From Paralithodes platypus (lineage: Eukaryota; Arthropoda; Malacostraca; Decapoda; Lithodidae), in NCBI GenBank assembly GCA_032716605.1, contig CM064538.1, positions 19,934,082-19,998,081 of the forward strand: a stretch of 64,000 bases of DNA, given 5' to 3'. How positions within the stretch are numbered: position 1 is the first letter of the stretch; each line of letters starts with the position of its first letter. Positions 29,980 through 38,347 of the stretch are shown here, piece by piece. A program made the position numbers and the translations under genes. The notes under the pieces were generated by a model, which searched no databases, had not been told where the DNA came from, and saw only the letters and a list, made by a program, of their open reading frames with translations.

Positions 29980-30905
29980 TTCTATGTGAGTGAGGGAGAC
30001 AAAAAGCAGAACTGCCTGTAGCTGGTGCCAACCCCATAGTTGAAAGAGTGATAGGGCCAAAATCAGGGACGTTCGAGCCAAAATACCTGGCCACACGGAG
30101 TTTGAAGCAATTTAAGTCATAGGAGGAGGAGGGAAAGACTGATTCTGGGAGAGAGCTCCAGAGCTCAGCAGTTGAATAAAAGAAAGATTAAGAGTAACGT
30201 TTCACTCTTGGGGTGGAGATTTGCACAGAGTAGGGGTGGAATTGTGTTGCAAGACGGGTACCACATACCCTACGTAGAGGAGGTGGTATACACTGGGAAA
30301 GCTCTGAGGAGCACTGATTATTGTAGTAGCGGCCGAATAGCGAGAAAGATGCAATATTGTGGCGAAGAGAGAGAGAGTGCAGAGAGTTGGTGAGTGGGCG
30401 GGAGTTAATGATACGAAAGGTTTTCCTTTCTACTTTGTCTAAGAGAATCTAGGAGGAAAGGATCCTCCTCACACATGTGAACAATATTCAATACAAGGAC
30501 GCACTGTGCCACTGTACAGAGCAATAAGCTGTGCAGGGGTAAAGAACCCCATGAGGCAGTTGAGCACACCCAGCTTCTGGACTGCAGGGGCTCATATTTC
30601 TGTATCCTATGGTATGGTATGGGTTAAGGAAGCAAGAATAGATTAAAACACTTTAGAGATGCAAGAGATAAGAGCAATTGGACGATAGTTGGAGGGTTGA
30701 GTGAGGTCACCCTTCTTTGGGACAGGTTAAATGAGAGGAAAATTCCAGCAAGAAGGGAAGACGTTAGAGGAGAGACAGAGACAAAAGAGTTTGCCAAGTC
30801 AGGGGGTCAGCACAGAAGCACAGTTTTTTAGTACAACGGGAGGAACACCATCCGGACCGTACGCCTTCTTAGTATTAAGCTCAGAGAGGGTAGAAAGTAC
30901 ATCTT
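29980..30905 (-). pseudogene. LINE-C RT, C-terminal part with internal deletion
   Basis: Reverse-strand sequence parallels the 54821-55321 protein (FFTPAQL, ALYSGTVRPCIEYCSHV-like) with several indels. Around 30605-30735 RT finger words (SNYRPIAL) run directly into post-RT sequence, so the palm with the YADD site has been deleted. Confidence 0.55.
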
Positions 30906-31068
30906 TAACCCCTATGTGTCGGCACGCAACATAAGTCGAGTATAATAAATCTGGACTATCTGGCGGCGCGCGACATAGGTCGTGTGGCAATTTCAGCACG
31001 TAATGTTGCTGAGAGAGAGAGACAAGTGGTGGCAGGAGAGTAGTGAGCGTATGACTGCTCCAGACCAC
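30799..31068 (-). pseudogene. LINE-C RT entry segment abutting MITE-3
   Basis: Ends with LSTLSELNTKKAYGPDGVPP and VVLKNCASVLTP, the 'L...K..GPDG.P...LK.CA..L.P' RT entry motif of LINEs. The N-terminal two thirds of this open frame come from the inserted MITE-3 (30905-31391) and are not LINE protein. Confidence 0.6.
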
Positions 31069-31391
31069 CGCGGCGAACCTACTGACACGAATCCCACCTC
31101 CTCCCTCCCTCTCTCACTCGCTACATACTGAATTGTATGGGGAAAGTACCGAATTACATGCTTTTTGCACTCGCGTTGCGCGGTTGTTGCAAGAAAACTA
31201 GCAGTCATAAAAGGATCGTTATGGTGTCATTGGAAAGCTCTGTTTATGCCCTTTCAGGGATAGATACTTGTTTTACGCTCTGGGTCTTATTTAGGCATGA
31301 AAATGATCACGTTAACAGCCCTATTTTGGCTAAAAACACCCCGCTGGGCGGTACATATAAATAAACCGCTAGCCCGCTAATAAGGTGTTAA
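30905..31391. mobile_element. MITE-3, complete copy inserted in LINE-C
   Basis: 487 bp with TTAA at 30905-30908 and 31388-31391. Left end TTAACCCCTATGTGTCGGC; right end, reverse-complemented, TTAACACCTTATTAGCGGGC. A second copy at 61511-61934 shares 'atctggactat', 'gtaatgttg', 'ccagaccaccgcgg', 'gtaccgaattacatg' and 'ttggaaagctctg'. It is non-coding, with TTAA-type insertion. Confidence 0.8.
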
Positions 31392-31816
31392 AAGAGATTA
31401 GGATATTATGCATACATATACAAAGAGGGGGAAGGAGAGGGAGGAATAGCACCGGAATCATCTAAGGTAGCGTTTCTAGCAAATGTTTGAGTGAAGAGTT
31501 CAGCTTTGTCAGAGGAAGAAGTGATGGTTGTGCCATCAGAGTGAGAAAGGGGAGGGAAAAACGAGGAACACAAATTGTTGGAGAGGTTTTTGGCTAGATG
31601 TCAGAAAGCTTGAGAAGATCTAGAGTTTGATACTTCAGTGCATTAATTATTGATGAAAGAGTGCTTGGCAAATCGAAGAACAGATTTGGCTTGATTCCGG
31701 GCAGAAATATAGGAAGAATGAGATTCTTGAGTATGAAGGCGTCGGTACCGTTTAAATGCTTCCTCCTTGTAGAAATCATTCCATGGGAAATCAAAGAAGT
31801 ACTGCCTGAGAGCCTC

Positions 31817-32431
31817 TCAGACGGCAGCACTAAAGTGCCACAAGCGCCGCCGGCTAAGAGGATCAGGGGGCCGTACAGGAGAAATAGGACAGTTGACAGA
31901 GATAAGTTTATAGTCGGAGAAAAGATCGACAGTATAAGAAAAAGGGTTAGAAGTTAGAAACAAGTCTAGAATGTGGGGCCGACCTCCGAGGTGATCTGGG
32001 ATAAGGGTGGGTTGCTGAACTAAATGCTCTAGTTCATTTAGGATAGAAAGGACGTAGACTTGTTCACCAGGTTGGTCAGTAGTGTGAAAGGAGAGCCATT
32101 GACGGTGGTGAACGTTAAAATCTCCTAAGATGGATATTTCTGAGAAAGGTGAAATGGATAGAATGTGTTCCACTGTAGAGATAAGATAGTCAAAGAATTT
32201 GGGAAAATCGGTAGAGTTAGGAGAAAGATAGACAGCATAGAAATATTTAGTAAGAGAATAACAGGAAAGTTTGAGCCATATAGTTGAGAATTCAGAGGAG
32301 TCGAAATCATGAACACGAGAGCAAGTGAGTTTGTTGTGCACGTATGCACAACATCCGCCTTTGGCTTTGAAACTAGGATAGAGAAAGTAGGAGGATACAG
32401 AGAAGGGGTTGCTGACAGTTGCTTCAGACAC
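31817..32431 (-). CDS. LINE-C APE endonuclease domain
   Basis: 204-residue frame. It starts after FLTETQ (in frame upstream), then YPSFKAKGGCCAYVHNKLTC, FYAVYLSPNSTDFPKFFDYL, ISILGDFNVHHRQWLSF and GRPHILDLFLTSNPFSYTVD. GDFNVHH is the endonuclease Asp/Asn motif; the SDH position reads SDYKLISV (His lost), suggesting inactivity. The Met at 32431 is internal to the domain. Confidence 0.7.
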   Translation of the reverse strand: MSEATVSNPFSVSSYFLYPSFKAKGGCCAYVHNKLTCSRVHDFDSSEFSTIWLKLSCYSLTKYFYAVYLSPNSTDFPKFFDYLISTVEHILSISPFSEISILGDFNVHHRQWLSFHTTDQPGEQVYVLSILNELEHLVQQPTLIPDHLGGRPHILDLFLTSNPFSYTVDLFSDYKLISVNCPISPVRPPDPLSRRRLWHFSAAV

Positions 32432-32542
32432 CTGAGTTTCGGTGAGGAAAAGAAGATCAGGTTTGTAGGATGAGATATGGTGTTCTACAGAGTGAAAATT
32501 AGAGGAAAGTCCGCGAATGTTGTAAAAGTTAATAAGAAGAGT

Positions 32543-32553
32543 AACATACCGAG
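32543..32553. repeat. 11-bp target-site duplication, left copy
   Basis: AACATACCGAG, repeated at 36958-36968. It brackets the RTE fragment (with Acx-2 inside it) and marks its insertion into LINE-C. Confidence 0.85.
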
Positions 32554-32570
32554 AGAGACTCAGACCAAGA

Positions 32571-32719
32571 GTGAGAGCAGTGGAAATGAATTACCTAAGA
32601 AGTGCGTGCGGAGTTACATGGAGGGATAGACAGACTAATGAGGAAGTAAGAAGGAGATGTGGTGTGGAGATGGATGTGCTGGAAAGTGTGAAAAGGAATA
32701 ACTTGAGATGGTTCGGCCA
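32571..32719 (+). pseudogene. RTE copy 3 pol fragment, left part
   Basis: MRAVEMNYLRSACGVTWRDR, then RRRCGVEMDVLESVKRNNLR and WFGH, matching the C-terminal region of the RTE at 4470-5390. It is cut by the Acx-2 insertion at 32720-32722. Confidence 0.85.
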
Positions 32720-32722
32720 TAT

Positions 32723-33040
32723 TAGTGGGGCAGATAACTGGAATAGTCGTTCATTTCGGGAAACAAGCACCAAAATTGGCACACATACTCCTTGGGGATT
32801 GCTCTTTTGATAAAACCCGTTAGCCACCTAAAATTTCGAGATGGCGGCCATTTTTTAAGATGGCCGCCATTGAATATACAGAAACATTGCATTTCGCAAT
32901 AAAATCGCAAAGACTTGTCCTATTTGAATGATCTTGGTGTCAAATCATAAATTTTTCACTATGTAGGATCCGAATTTGGAACCATGGACTTACTCACTAG
33001 CTTCCTTGCACCATAATATCAGTCCCGGAATCATAATTAG
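32723..33040 (+). repeat. Acx-2 left TIR
   Basis: About 318 bp, inverted relative to 36393-36716. It contains two facing copies of a GATGGCGGCCAT-type word (gatggcggccat ... atggccgccat), forming a hairpin. Confidence 0.85.
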
Positions 33041-33430
33041 GGTAAAAAGTGCCCATATCATAGGCACCATCAGTCCGATATATTATTGGATGTACATGTA
33101 GGCAGTAGGCCTATACTTGTTTGTCACTTATTGTCTTGCTGCCTGGATGAGTATACTACAACGCTTCTAAACCTCGCATCTGCAGCTGCACAGTGCCGTG
33201 CAGGTCAGACCAAAGCAGTAGCATTTGCATCGACTGCAGCATTCCGACTTGCATCCACACTTGGTCAGCTGCTGGCAACTCTCTGCAATGGGTGGGAGCT
33301 CTGTCCAAACGATCTGCCACAGATCTTCTTGGTCCAGCCCCAGTTGGAAGGAGTCTGCATTTCTCGTTGACGTACTGTTGACTGACTCAGATGCAGCCCG
33401 CCTGGTAGGCAGCACGCTTCACATGCTGCT

Positions 33431-33736
33431 TCAGTGCTGCTTCAGTGCTGCTCGGGTTGGAGGAATGGCTTCGTACGGTCTCTGCTTCCGAGCAAACATG
33501 TCCAACTTCGCATCATCGACACCTTCAGCTGTGCTGGATCTGTCGTACATCATGACCACGAACTTCTCCAAGGTCTCCAGGTCTTCATCATCAACTACCG
33601 GTGGGTACTGACTGAGTTTGCTGAAGACACCGGAAGCCTCATCACAAACATCCCAGGTTTGCCAAGCAGACTTCTTCCCTTTGCCACGGAATGCTGAAAC
33701 GACATCGCAGCCAGTGAAGGCATGGAAGAAGAGCAT
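33431..33736 (-). pseudogene. Acx-2 nuclease C-terminal segment (H3TH-like)
   Basis: Open segment of the gene above: FFHAFTGCDVVSAFRGKGKK, analogous to the GCD..G..G.GK helix-hairpin region of FEN1/XPG nucleases, then a helical tail (LETLEKFVVMMYDRSSTAEG). Confidence 0.65.
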
Positions 33737-33745
33737 CCCTTTGCT

Positions 33746-34063
33746 CTATTCTGCAAGAGTGCAACACATGTCATGTAGAGGAACCCACCTCAGGTTCTGT
33801 CCTTGGCCAAAGGCAACCCACAATTGCTGTAGACCTAGCTCCTGAAGTGCCTGCAGAACACTGACTGCTATGACGACAACATCTGTGTCGCTGGCTTTGA
33901 CCATGATGACTTTGCTGCCTGCTTCTGTTGCATGCCTGGCATGCAAAAAGATCCGCGTGTCAGCTTCTTCATGACTGCACGGTGCCACCCCAGCCAGATT
34001 GATAGTGCGGTTGCTGACAGCATCTTCTTCCTTGGTCACAACGACCACATTTGGTGTGGCCAC
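33746..34063 (-). pseudogene. Acx-2 nuclease central acidic segment
   Basis: Carries SHEEADTRIFLHARHATEAG and VIMVKASDTDVVVIAVSVLQ, corresponding to the EAEA and ED(x)D metal-binding motifs of XPG-family nucleases. The reading is open throughout. It is preceded in another frame by VFDVYRPSSLK (about 34220-34250). Confidence 0.65.
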
Positions 34064-34255
34064 ATGTGCAATCTAATCAGCCAGAAAGTTGAACAGCTCG
34101 GCTTTGTTGTCATTTTCTCTCAGGAAGTTTCGCCAGTTTGAGGGAATTTTGCCCTTCCCTGTCACCCTTCGTCTCACCCCGCGTCCTCGCTTTGATCTAG
34201 TTTAAGCTTTCAGACTAGATGGCCGGTAGACATCAAACACAATGTCTGTTCTCTT

Positions 34256-34763
34256 TTACTTGGTAGAGTATGCTTGTATTCTAGGAAGGACATCGAGCAT
34301 TGCGTACTCTTCGAACGTCATTGAACTCCGTGGGGGCAGACTGTTCACCAACGCTGCACCATCAATGATGATGGTATCAGCGTCTGGCTCTGCCTCAGGG
34401 GTTGTAACTTGGCTCTGAAGAATGGTAGTGAGGTGGGATTTCTGACAGGTATGGAGCTTTCCACTATCACTGAGGGCAGCAGAATGTAACTGGTTCTCAT
34501 GACGGAAGAACTCCTTCAAGTCACACTCTCTGCTCTGGCATGATATGAAGAAGAAGAGTGAGTGGAATGGCCTGCTCGATGCACCCCTCATGGAAGGTTC
34601 CATCAAATGTGGACTTGTGGTCCAGCATATGTCTTCGCAAGATGTTAGCTGCTTTGCCAAGGATAATAGCTTCACTATAATAGTCAGAGGCTTCTGACAA
34701 GACAAAGCTCACATCTTTCTGAAAAGCCAGAAGAACATCCCTTCCATGCTTGTGCACTTCCAA
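34256..34763 (-). pseudogene. Acx-2 protein middle segment in two frames
   Basis: The frame 34521-34763 (HKHGRDVLLAFQKDVSFVLS, KAANILRRHMLDHKSTFDGT) shifts near 34530 into the frame 34256-34705 (CDLKEFFRHENQLHSAALSD, ADTIIIDGAALVNSLPPRSS). These blocks occur together in a widespread invertebrate family of unnamed proteins. IIIDGA is the first acidic site of the nuclease module. Confidence 0.6.
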
Positions 34764-34901
34764 CTCAGGTATTTCTGACAGCAGTTTTTCCTTCAGTCTT
34801 GTGGAGTTGACAGCAGGTGCATCAACACCCAGCTGTTCCAGGCGCTGGGCATACAGGTGAACTATGCCTGCAAGTCTGAAGACTGCAGGACCTTCGCCAG
34901 A

Positions 34902-35456
34902 TCAGGTGGTCTCCACTAGATATGTGACTAGCTCTGAGAATGCCTGTGGGTGGGCATCCTCTTCGGGTGCACGTTCCTGTTCCAGTCTCTTGGTGGCTTT
35001 GAGGTACGTCCTATCTCTATTGTACAGGTCTGTCAAGCATGCAATATGGTATTTGAGCTCCTGTGCAATAGCATCTCCACTGCTGAGTCTTGCAAGAAGA
35101 TTTCCGTCATTTAAAGTTTGGGCACATTCATTAAGTCTGTTATTGAGGTTCATCGTCATAACTTGTCTAAGTTCAGAGGATGGGGCTTCTTTGTCACATA
35201 TGAAACACGTTTGGCCTTCAAGGCTGGTTCTACGCAGCTTGGTATGGCATTCTACTGGCTGAGCACTCTCTGCTCTTCTTTTTCTGGCTCTCTCCAGTTT
35301 CGTGTTGTTGAACATAAGGCGACAACTTTGGTGATACTGCGCCGTGTTCCTCCTCAGAGTTTCTTCAATGCCACCACCATCATCAAGTCTGGCTGGATCC
35401 AGAACAATAGGCATCTCATAAATTGCGTGAAAGAGGGGAATAGTAGTCGCAATCAT
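34902..35456 (-). pseudogene. Acx-2 protein N-terminal zinc-binding segment
   Basis: 184 residues with QYHQSCRLMF and CFICDKEAPSSELRQVMTMN, then IAQELKYHIACLTDLYNRDR: two C/H clusters of the form (C-x2-C) and (Y-H-x2-C), probably zinc-binding. The same arrangement occurs in the Acx-1 N-terminus at 42353-42988. Confidence 0.65.
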
Positions 35457-36392
35457 AGTGTAGCCATCATGTTCTTGTGGTTATTGTGCTCATGGTGACT
35501 TGAGCTCTTCACATTTCTTCTTCTGGCAAAGACAACACTTGCTCCAGTCAGTCCAGGATTTAGACGGTCCTGGATCTGTATTTGCCATCTTGGTGAATAC
35601 AGTATGATAATTATCTGTAACACAGATATGCTAGATAACAGATAATCACAGTATATAACAGATAATCACAGTATGATATAACAAAGTATGTTATATGATA
35701 ACAGATATAACAGATAATCACAGTATGATAATTATCTGTATTCAGTGAATAAAGGCCGAGGCGTTATCCTTTTACCACCTTGATCACAATCATGCACAAT
35801 AAGGTATGGGATACGACTAGGTTCGGGAATAAAAATAGATGACCTACACCTAGCCCGATCGTTCATCCAGTATCATTTAAGTCCCGTGCGATCTGTACTC
35901 CATCCAGGTAACTACATGCAAAGCAATGTAAAGCCCCGTTACCCTTGGCTCGGCTCTCCCGCGCTGGCACACCCTGTCAATTCAGGCGCGGCTATCTAAC
36001 TAAACATCTATGTTAAACTACATGTAATCTACAGTAGCTAAATGATGCGGGGCTTATTAGACAGCATTTGGGACACTAAACTAATTATTTAGCTACACTA
36101 AACTAATTATTCAGCTGATACTGAACCCCATGCTTAGTTTCACAGCAGAGGTGCCACCAGTGTGCCCTGGCTGTGCGTTGACATCCGCTCTGTTGAGCTA
36201 CTACTCTACACCTTCCGCTGCAAGTTTCTCAACGTCCCCCCCCCCCCCACCCTCCACCGCATCGTGTCATATCCAGTTTGGAAGCCTTTTACAGGAAGAT
36301 GCTACACATACTAAACCTTTAACACTACTATGCTATACACTACCATGCATTTTAGCCGAGTCAGACGTAACATGAACCTCTAATTTAGCAGA

Positions 36393-36716
36393 ATATTAGG
36401 ATTCCGGGACATATTATGGTACAAGGAAGCTAGTGAGTACGTCCATGGTTCCAAATTCGGATTCTACATAGTGAAAAATGTATGATTTGACACCAAGATA
36501 ATTCAAATAGGACAAGTCTTTGCGATTTTATTGCGAAATGCAATATTTCTGTATATTCAATGGCGGCCATCTTGAAAAATGGCCGCCATCTTGAATTTTT
36601 AGGTGGCTAACGGGTTTTATCAAAAGAGCAATCCCCAAGGAGTATGTGTGCCAAATTTGGTGCTTGTTTCCGTAAATGAACGATTCTCCTGAAATTTGCA
36701 GTTATCTGCTCCACTA
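36393..36716 (-). repeat. Acx-2 right TIR
   Basis: Inverted partner of 32723-33040, starting near taggattccggg and ending ctgctccacta. On the reverse strand it includes CAAGATGGCGGC, an exact YY1-type core word. Confidence 0.85.
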
Positions 36717-36945
36717 TATGGAACGTATGGAAAGCGAGAGAATAACTAAGAGGGTGTACGAGATCGAGGTGGAGGGACAGAGAGGGAGAGGTAGACTGAA
36801 AGAGAGGGGGAAGGATGGAGTGAGGAAGTATATGAACGAAGGCGGTGCTGGTTGGGGGGAGGGGCATCGACTGACCGGGGACAGAGGTGCATGGGGGCGG
36901 TTCGTTCGTGGCCATCCCTTTGGGGATCACGGCGTCAGGCAATAG
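36717..36945 (+). pseudogene. RTE copy 3 pol fragment, right part
   Basis: ERMESERITKRVYEIEVEGQ, then RGRGRLKERGKDGVRKYMNE, continuing the RTE C-terminus interrupted by Acx-2, to the GHPFGDHGVRQ end and (TAGA)n tail. Confidence 0.85.
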
Positions 36946-36957
36946 ATAGATAGATAG

Positions 36958-36968
36958 AACATACCGAG
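36958..36968. repeat. 11-bp target-site duplication, right copy
   Basis: AACATACCGAG, directly after the RTE (TAGA)n tail; identical to 32543-32553. Confidence 0.85.
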
Positions 36969-37230
36969 ATCCACGTAATTTTGAAGTGTGTCAAGGGAAG
37001 GTCGGGCGGGTGTGGAGGCCTTTGTGGTCCACCCCCCCATGGGGACTTCGAGGTTTGGCTAGAGTTCATAATCTTTCTATGTAAAAATATGTTGGTGTGG
37101 AAGAAGGAAGTGTGGTGTGCATGTTCAGTGTAGTGTAGTGGATAGCAGGAGGAGGTGTTTGTGTGAGATAGCTGGATTACTCTCTGTGTGTGTGAGGCAC
37201 AAAGGGAATCAGTAAGACAGGCCAAGCAAA

Positions 37231-37326
37231 TGAAACAGGAGTTCTAGCGGCTCCTTATCAAAAGCCTACAGCCTTTCCTGGGTATAGCCCTGTTCGATTG
37301 GTGCCTACAATCTACCCCCATATATA

Positions 37327-37375
<49 letters not shown>

Positions 37376-37635
37376 TGTCCCAGTATTCCAGATTGTGTAT
37401 TTAGGATCTCTGTTACTGCAGATCTCCAGAATAGTTACTATTTACCTTGTCTCTCTCTCCGCCAGGGTGTTTACCTACTATTACTGTTGCCTTTGGTCCA
37501 TAACTCTAAGCCCCTTCTCTGTATGTTCAAGCCCATTACAATGGTCCTCTGTAAGGCTGTTTATGTAGTCAGTGTGCATTAGCCTGGACACTGTGTGCTA
37601 GAGGCCCGGAATCAGGTATCAGATTAACTTCCTGA
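37231..37635. other. Unassigned interval with (TA)n
   Basis: No gene is seen. It holds a (TA)n microsatellite at 37322-37372 and otherwise unremarkable sequence up to the TTAA of the next MITE. Confidence 0.6.
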
Positions 37636-38002
37636 TTAAGGGAGCCCACCTCGCTTTTTTTCTCTTTCTCTCCCTCTCTCTTTGGTTTGTATCCATTAGG
37701 ACCCATTCAGCCTACTGTTTTAAGACGTTTACCCCCATCCAGATCTCAATATTTTCATGGCGAGCGGTAGCGACCAACATATATATATTTTTGTTTTGAC
37801 AATTTGTAAATTTTTTGATAGAAAAATTTCTCCGGCGAAGACGGATTTCTCCATACAATGCTGGCTCGCTATCGCTCGCCAGGAAGAAATCTACACCTGG
37901 ATGGAGATAAACGTCTTAAAACAGTTGGCTGAATGGGGCCGAATGGATACAAGCCAAAGAGAGAGGGAGAGAAAGAGAAAAAAAGCCGGTGACCCCCCTT
38001 AA
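37636..38002. mobile_element. MITE-1 (subtype B), complete palindromic copy
   Basis: 367 bp with TTAA at 37636-37639 and 37999-38002. The arms are long inverted repeats: the left arm runs ctttctctccctctctcttt, ctactgttttaagacgttta, tggcgagcggtagcg; the right arm gives the complement in reverse order (cgctatcgctcgcca, taaacgtcttaaaacag, agagagggagagaaagag). Its central core (aatttgtaaattttttgata) is shared with subtype A. Non-coding. Its right TTAA is also the left TTAA of the next MITE. Confidence 0.85.
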
Positions 38003-38019
38003 GGTGAGATAGGTCGATT

Positions 38020-38163
38020 TAGTCCATGAGCCAAGACCCGAATTTTGGGATATCGGTACCACCCGGGGTGACTAATTCTCTTAGGTGTTTTTAGCTTGCT
38101 ACATGTCTCTAGTTTATGTTTTGATATGATAGCCCTTGCACATTGGTAGCTTAATGGTCGTTA
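38020..38163 (+). repeat. Acx-1 left TIR
   Basis: About 140-bp imperfect TIR starting TAGTCCATGAGCC, partner of 43480-43611; the two arms have diverged with small indels. Confidence 0.75.
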
Positions 38164-38347
38164 TCACTTCTTGAATAGACATACCCTACCGAAAATTCCG
38201 AAATTTTTTTAAATGTCAAATTTGGGGACAGGAATGCCTAAATGTCAACAAAATGCATATAGTAATTGTCACATTTAATACAAGTCCTGTAAATACACAC
38301 TAAGCATGCCATGGGCTTGTACATACTATTATGGCAAATTACTACTC

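Larger units (their letters stand above)
33167..35588 (-). pseudogene. Acx-2 protein: zinc fingers, FEN/XPG-like nuclease, CXC
   Basis: Disrupted gene. The start ATG at 35588 gives MANTDPGPSKSWTDWSKCCL with a C-L-C cluster. In-frame stops follow, then 34902-35456 (QYHQSCRLMFN, CFICDKEA), a TGA at 34902 and an alpha-helical stretch to about 34521. After frameshifts come ADTIIIDGAALVNSL (first acidic site), VFDVYRPSSLK, SHEEADTRIFLHARHA, KASDTDVVVIAV and FFHAFTGCDVVSAFRGKGKK (33431-34063), then a Cys-rich end CGCKSECCSRCKCYCFGLTC (33167-33415). No DDE core lies between the zinc fingers and the nuclease module, unlike Acx-1. Confidence 0.7.
32723..36716 (-). mobile_element. Acx-2, DNA transposon with ~320-bp TIRs and XPG-like nuclease gene
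   Basis: 3,994 bp. The ends read TAGTGGGGCAGATAACTG on the left and, reverse-complemented, TAGTGGAGCAGATAACTG on the right, and the two arms stay highly similar for about 320 bp. A 3-bp duplication TAT flanks it (32720-32722 and 36717-36719) and the empty site is reconstructed exactly as ggccaTATggaac from RTE sequence. It carries one disrupted minus-strand gene. The 3-bp TSD with TAG termini is shared with Acx-1. The best-fitting class is Academ/AcademX, by motif inference. Confidence 0.8.
32554..36957 (+). mobile_element. RTE LINE, 5'-truncated copy 3, split by Acx-2
   Basis: Starts at 'agagactcagaccaagagtg', which aligns with the RTE RT C-terminal region, runs to 32719, resumes at 36717-36719 after Acx-2 and ends 'cgtcaggcaatagatagata' with a (TAGA)n tail. 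It is flanked by the 11-bp TSD AACATACCGAG. Without Acx-2 it is only about 0.4 kb. Confidence 0.9.
29977..37230 (-). mobile_element. LINE-C, degraded non-LTR retrotransposon containing nested insertions
   Basis: Minus-strand element whose 3' end (29977, 'acatagaacaac') matches the 3' end of the copy at 54614-55424. It reads 3' to 5' through the C-terminal region (29980-30600), an internally deleted RT, and an endonuclease (31817-32431). After the nested RTE/Acx-2 block it resumes at 36969, joined across an 11-bp duplication AACATACCGAG. A MITE-3 (30905-31391) also interrupts RT. The clade is probably Jockey-like. The 5' limit near 37230 is approximate. Confidence 0.7.

Noticed and set aside
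32743..36716. Acx-2 as a CACTA/EnSpm element, because TAGTG/CACTA occurs at its tips.
   Set aside because: CACTA elements begin 5'-CACTA outward; here the 5' tip is TAGTGG and the 3' tip CCACTA, the opposite orientation. The encoded protein also shows no CACTA transposase motifs.
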